Origin: Eledone cirrhosa
Lineage: Eukaryota; Mollusca; Cephalopoda; Octopoda; Eledonidae
Direction of reading: 5' to 3'
NCBI GenBank assembly: GCA_964016885.1
Contig: OZ024741.1
Coordinates: 410,225,464 to 410,289,463, forward strand
Length of the DNA: 64,000 nucleotides
In this document: piece by piece, positions 59,501 through 64,000 of the stretch
Position numbering within the stretch: position 1 is the stretch's first letter
Layout: every line of letters begins with the position of its first letter
Notes under the pieces: model-generated
What the model was told of the DNA's origin: nothing
The model's input: the letters and a program-made list of their open reading frames with translations, nothing else
Databases searched by the model: none
Translations under genes and position numbers: made by a program

Positions 59501-62500
59501 ACTGTTTATGTTGTTTAACCCTTCCATTACCATATTTTTAATGTAAGACACTGTCTATGTTGTTTAACCCTTTCATTACCATATTTCTAATGTAAGACCC
59601 TGTCTATGTTGTTTAACCCTTTCATTACCATATTTCGAATGTAAGACACTGTCTATGTTGTTTAACCCTTTCATTACCATATTTCTAATGTAAGACTCTG
59701 TCTATGTTGTTTAACCCTTTCATTACCATATTTCTAATGTAAGACACTGTCTATGTTGTTTAACCCTTTCATTACCATATTTCTAATGTAAGAGACTGTC
59801 TATGTTGTTTAACCTTTTCACTACCCTATTTCTAATGTAAGACACTGTCTATGTTGTTTAACCCTTCCATTACCATATTTCTCAAGACTCTGTCTATGTT
59901 GGTTAACCCTTTCATTACCATATTTGTAATGTAAGACACTGTCTATGTAGTTTAACCCTTTTACTACCATATTTCTAAATAAAGACACTGTCTATGTTGT
60001 TTAACACTTTCACTACCATATTTCTAATGTAAGACCCTGTCTCTGTTGTTTAACCCTTTCATTACCATATTTCTAATGTAAGACACTGTCTATGTTGTTT
60101 AACCCTTTCAATGCCATATTTCTAATGTAAGACACTGTCTATGTTGTATAACCCTTTCACTACAATATTTCTAATATAAGACCCTGTCTATGTTGTTTAA
60201 CCCTTTCATTACCATATTTCTAATGTAAGACACTGTCTATGTTGTATAACACTTTCACTACAATATTTCTAATGTAAGACCCTGTCTATGTTGTTTAACC
60301 CTTCCATTACCATATTTCTTATGTAAGACACTGTCTATCTTGTTTAACCCTTTCACTACAACATTTCTAATGTTAGACACTGTCTATGTTGTTTAAACCT
60401 TTCACTACAATATTTCTAATGCAAGACACTGTCTATGTTGTTTAACCCTTCCATTACCATATTTCTTATGTAAGATACTGTCGATGTTGTTTAACCCTTT
60501 CACTACCATATTTCTAATGTAAGACACTGTCTAAGTTGTTTAACCCTTTCATTACTATATTTCTAATGAAAGACACTGTCTATGTTGTTTAACCCTTTCA
60601 TTACCATATTTCTAACGTAAACACTCTCTATGTTGTTTAACCCTTTCAATACCATATTTCTAATGTAAGAGACTGTCTATGTTGTATAACCCTTTCATTA
60701 CCATATTTCTAATGTAAGACATTGTCTATGTTGTTTAACCTTTTCATTACCATATTTCTTATGTAAGACACTGTCTATGTTGTTTAACACTTCCATTACC
60801 ATATTTGTTATGTAAGACACTGTCTATGTTGTGTAACCCTTCCATTACCATATTTCTAATGTAAGACACTGTCTATGTTGTTTAACCCTTTCACTACAAT
60901 ATTTCTAATGTAAGACACTGTCTATGTTGTTTAACACTTTCATTACCATATTTCTAATGTAAGACACTGTCTATGTTGTTTAACCCTTTCATTAGTATAT
61001 TTCTAATGTAAGACTCTGTCTATGTTGTTTAACCCTTCCATTACTATATTTCTAATGTAAGACACTGTTTATGTTGTTTAACCCTTCCATTACCATATTT
61101 TTAATGTAAGACACTGTCTATGTTGTTTAACCCTTTCATTACCATATTTCTAATGTATGACCCTGTCTATGTTGTTTAACCCTTTCATTACCATATTTCT
61201 AATGTAAGACACTGTCTAAGTTGTTTAACCCTTTCATTACTATATTTCTAATGAAAGACACTGTCTATGTTGTTTAACCCTTTCATTACCATATTTCTAA
61301 CGTAAACACTCTCTATGTTGTTTAACCCTTTCAATACCATATTTCTAATGTAAGAGACTGTCTATGTTGTATAACCCTTTCATTACCATATTTCTAATGT
61401 AAGACATTGTCTATGTTGTTTAACCTTTTCATTACCATATTTCTTATGTAAGACACTGTCTATGTTGTTTAACACTTCCATTACCATATTTGTTATGTAA
61501 GACACTGTCTATGTTGTGTAACCCTTCCATTACCATATTTCTAATGTAAGACACTGTCTATGTTGTTTAACCCTTTCACTACAATATTTCTAATGTAAGA
61601 CACTGTCTATGTTGTTTAACACTTTCATTACCATATTTCTAATGTAAGACACTGTCTATGTTGTTTAACCCTTTCATTAGTATATTTCTAATGTAAGACT
61701 CTGTCTATGTTGTTTAACCCTTCCATTACTATATTTCTAATGTAAGACACTGTTTATGTTGTTTAACCCTTCCATTACCATATTTTTAATGTAAGACACT
61801 GTCTATGTTGTTTAACCCTTTCATTACCATATTTCTAATGTATGACCCTGTCTATGTTGTTTAACCCTTTCATTACCATATTTCTAATGTAAGACACTGT
61901 CTATGTTGTATAACACTTTCACTACAATATTTCTAATGTAAGACCCTGTCTATGTTGTTTAACCCTTCCATTACCATATTTATTATGTAAGACACTGTCT
62001 ATCTTGTTTAACCCTTTCACTACAACATTTCTAATGTTAGACACTGTCTATGTTGTTTAAACATTTCACTACAATATTTCTAATGCAAGACACTGTCTAT
62101 GTTGTTTAACCCTTACATTACCATATTTCTTATGTAAGATACTGTCTATGTTGTGTAACCCTTCCATTACCATATTTATTATTTGAGACCCTCTCTATGT
62201 TGTTTAACCCTTTAATTACCATATTTCTACTGTAAGACCATGTCTATGTTGTTTAACACTTTCATTACCTTATTTATAATGTAAGACACCGTCTATGTTG
62301 TTTAACCTTTTCACTACCATCTTTAACACTTTCATTACCATATTTCTTATGTAAGACACTGTCTATGTTGTTTAATCCTTTCATTATCATATTTCTAATG
62401 TAAGACACTGTCTATGGTGTTTAACCCTTTCATTACCATATTTCTAATGTAAGACTCTGTCTATGTTGTTTAACCCTTTCATTACCATATTTCTAATGTA

Positions 62501-64000
62501 AGACACTGTCTATGTTGTTTAACCCTTTCATTAGTATATTTCTAATGTAAGACTCTGTCTATGTTGTTTATCCCTTCCATTACTATATTTCTAATGTAAG
62601 ACACTGTTTATGTTGTTTAACCCTTCCATTACCATATTTTTAATGTAAGACACTGTCTATGTTGTTTAACCCTTTCATTACCATATTTCTAATGTAAGAC
62701 CCTGTCTATGTTGTTTAACCCTTTCATTACCATATTTCTAATGTAAGACACTGTCTATGTTGTTTAACCCTTTCATTACCATATTTCTAATGTAAGAGAC
62801 TGTCTATGTTGTTTAACCTTTTCACTACCCTATTTCTAATGTAAGACACTGTCTATGTTGTTTAACCCTTCCATTACCATATTTCTCAAGACTCTGTCTA
62901 TGTTGGTTAACCCTTTCATTACCATATTTCTAATGTAATACACTGTCTATGTAGTTTAACCCTTTTACTACCATATTTCTAAATAAAGACACTGTCTATG
63001 TTGTTTAACACTTTCACTACCATATTTCTAATGTAAGACCCTGTCTCTGTTGTTTAACCCTTTCAATACCATATTTCTAATGTAAGACACTGTCTATGTT
63101 GTTTAACCCTTTCAATGCCATATTTCTAATGTAAGACACTGTCTATGTTGTATAACCCTTTCACTACAATATTTCTAATATAAGACCCTGTCTATGTTGT
63201 TTAACCCTTTCATTACCATATTTCTTATGTAAGACACTGTCAATGTTGTTTAACACTTTCACTACAATATTTCTAATGTTAGACACTGTCTATGTTGTTT
63301 AAACCTTTCACTACAATATTTCTAATGCAAGAAACTGTCTATGTTGTTTAACCCTTCCATTACCATATTTCTTATGTAAGACACTGTCTAAGTTGTTTAA
63401 CCCTTTCATTACCATATTTCTAATGAAAGACACTGTCTATGTTGTTTAACCCTTTCATTAGCATATTTCTAACGTAAACACTCTCTATTTTGTTTAACCC
63501 TTTCAATACCATATTTCTAATGTAAGAGACTGTCTATGTTGTTTAACCCTTTCATTACCATATTTCTAATGTAAGAAACTGTCTATGTTTTTTAACCCTT
63601 TCATTACCATATTTCTTATGTAAGACACTGTCTATGTTGTTTAACCCTTCCATTACCATATTTCTAATGTAAGACACTGTCTATGTTGTTTAACCCTTTC
63701 ATTACCATATTTCTAATGTAAGACACTGTCCATGTTGTTTAACCCTTCCATTACCATATTTCTTATGTAAGACACTGTCTATGTTGTTTAACCCTTCCAT
63801 TACCATATTTCTAATGTAAGACACTGTCTATGTTGTTTAACACTTCCATTACCATATTTCTTATGTAAGACACTGTCTATGTTGTGTAACCCTTCCATTA
63901 CCATATTTCTAATGTAAGACACTGTCTATGTTGTTTAACCCTTTCACTACAATATTTCTAATGTAAGACACTGTCTATGTTGTTTAACCCTTTCATTACC
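56520..64000. repeat. 4784-bp higher-order repeat pair reaching the window edge
   Basis: 'tttgttatg' near 56705 recurs near 61489. 'tactgtaagaccatg' at 57444 recurs at 62228. 'tgtttatccc' at 57781 recurs at 62565. 'cacttccatt' at 59057 recurs at 63841. All are offset by 4784 bp, about 97.6 monomers. A further 684-bp local duplication (about 60805 to 61489) lies inside. Confidence 0.85.

Larger units (their letters stand above)
37386..64000. repeat. 49-bp satellite array (right block), about 543 units, open at window end
   Basis: Continues the array of 32231-34753 in the same orientation without other insertions to the window edge. Unit length varies slightly, with small indels such as 'tctatgaaagac' and 'ttctcaagactc'. 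A composite variant, 'accatctttaacactttcat', inserts an extra partial unit and recurs regularly. Monomers carry the short dyad agaca-c-tgtct. From about 44 kb on, variants recur at kilobase periods (separate entries). No coding potential. Confidence 0.97.

Noticed and set aside
32231..64000. Telomere-like sequence, because each unit contains ttaaccc
   Set aside because: Only one ttaaccc per 49 bp and never in tandem, so it is not a telomeric tract.

Overview
This 64 kb window looks like gene-poor, repeat-built chromosomal DNA from a cephalopod, most likely an octopus. The evidence is the repeat content: tRNA-derived SINEs with a cephalopod-type core, LINE 3' ends finishing in (GAT)n, and many (TA)n tracts and foldback elements. 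I infer the organism from recalled repeat families, not from a search. I see no host protein-coding exon, no bona fide tRNA or rRNA gene and no CRISPR array. Almost every long open reading frame belongs to a transposable element or runs through a tandem repeat.

Layout. 1-5.7 kb: SINE copies, a nested foldback element, (TA)n tracts, a LINE 3'-end copy, a broken non-LTR reverse transcriptase fragment, and one isolated copy of the 49-bp unit that later forms a huge array. 5.74-19.25 kb: a 40-bp satellite of about 280 units with higher-order structure, interrupted at 16.63-18.87 kb by a minus-strand LTR element with two ~397-bp LTRs, a PBS, a PPT and a 5-bp target duplication. 19.25-28.7 kb: a mosaic of SINEs, 24-bp and 41-bp minisatellites, palindromes, a 517-bp tandem duplication, a degraded LINE tail, a Penelope-like fragment and a TIR element. 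28.72-32.09 kb: a nearly full-length endonuclease plus RT LINE with a 5' inversion. 32.23-64 kb: a 49-bp satellite of about 595 units running off the right edge, split once at 34.75-37.39 kb by a second, 5'-truncated copy of the same LINE family.

How the parts relate. One LINE family explains much of the window. Its two long copies share an endonuclease-RT design with a C4HC3 (PHD-like) finger between the RT and a C-terminal domain. Its 3' UTR with a (GAT)n tail recurs as short dispersed copies. Both satellites were invaded by retroelements after they had expanded, because array sequence resumes in register on the far side of each insertion. Both satellites also carry kilobase-scale higher-order repeats marked by shared variant monomers, which points to repeated segmental amplification.
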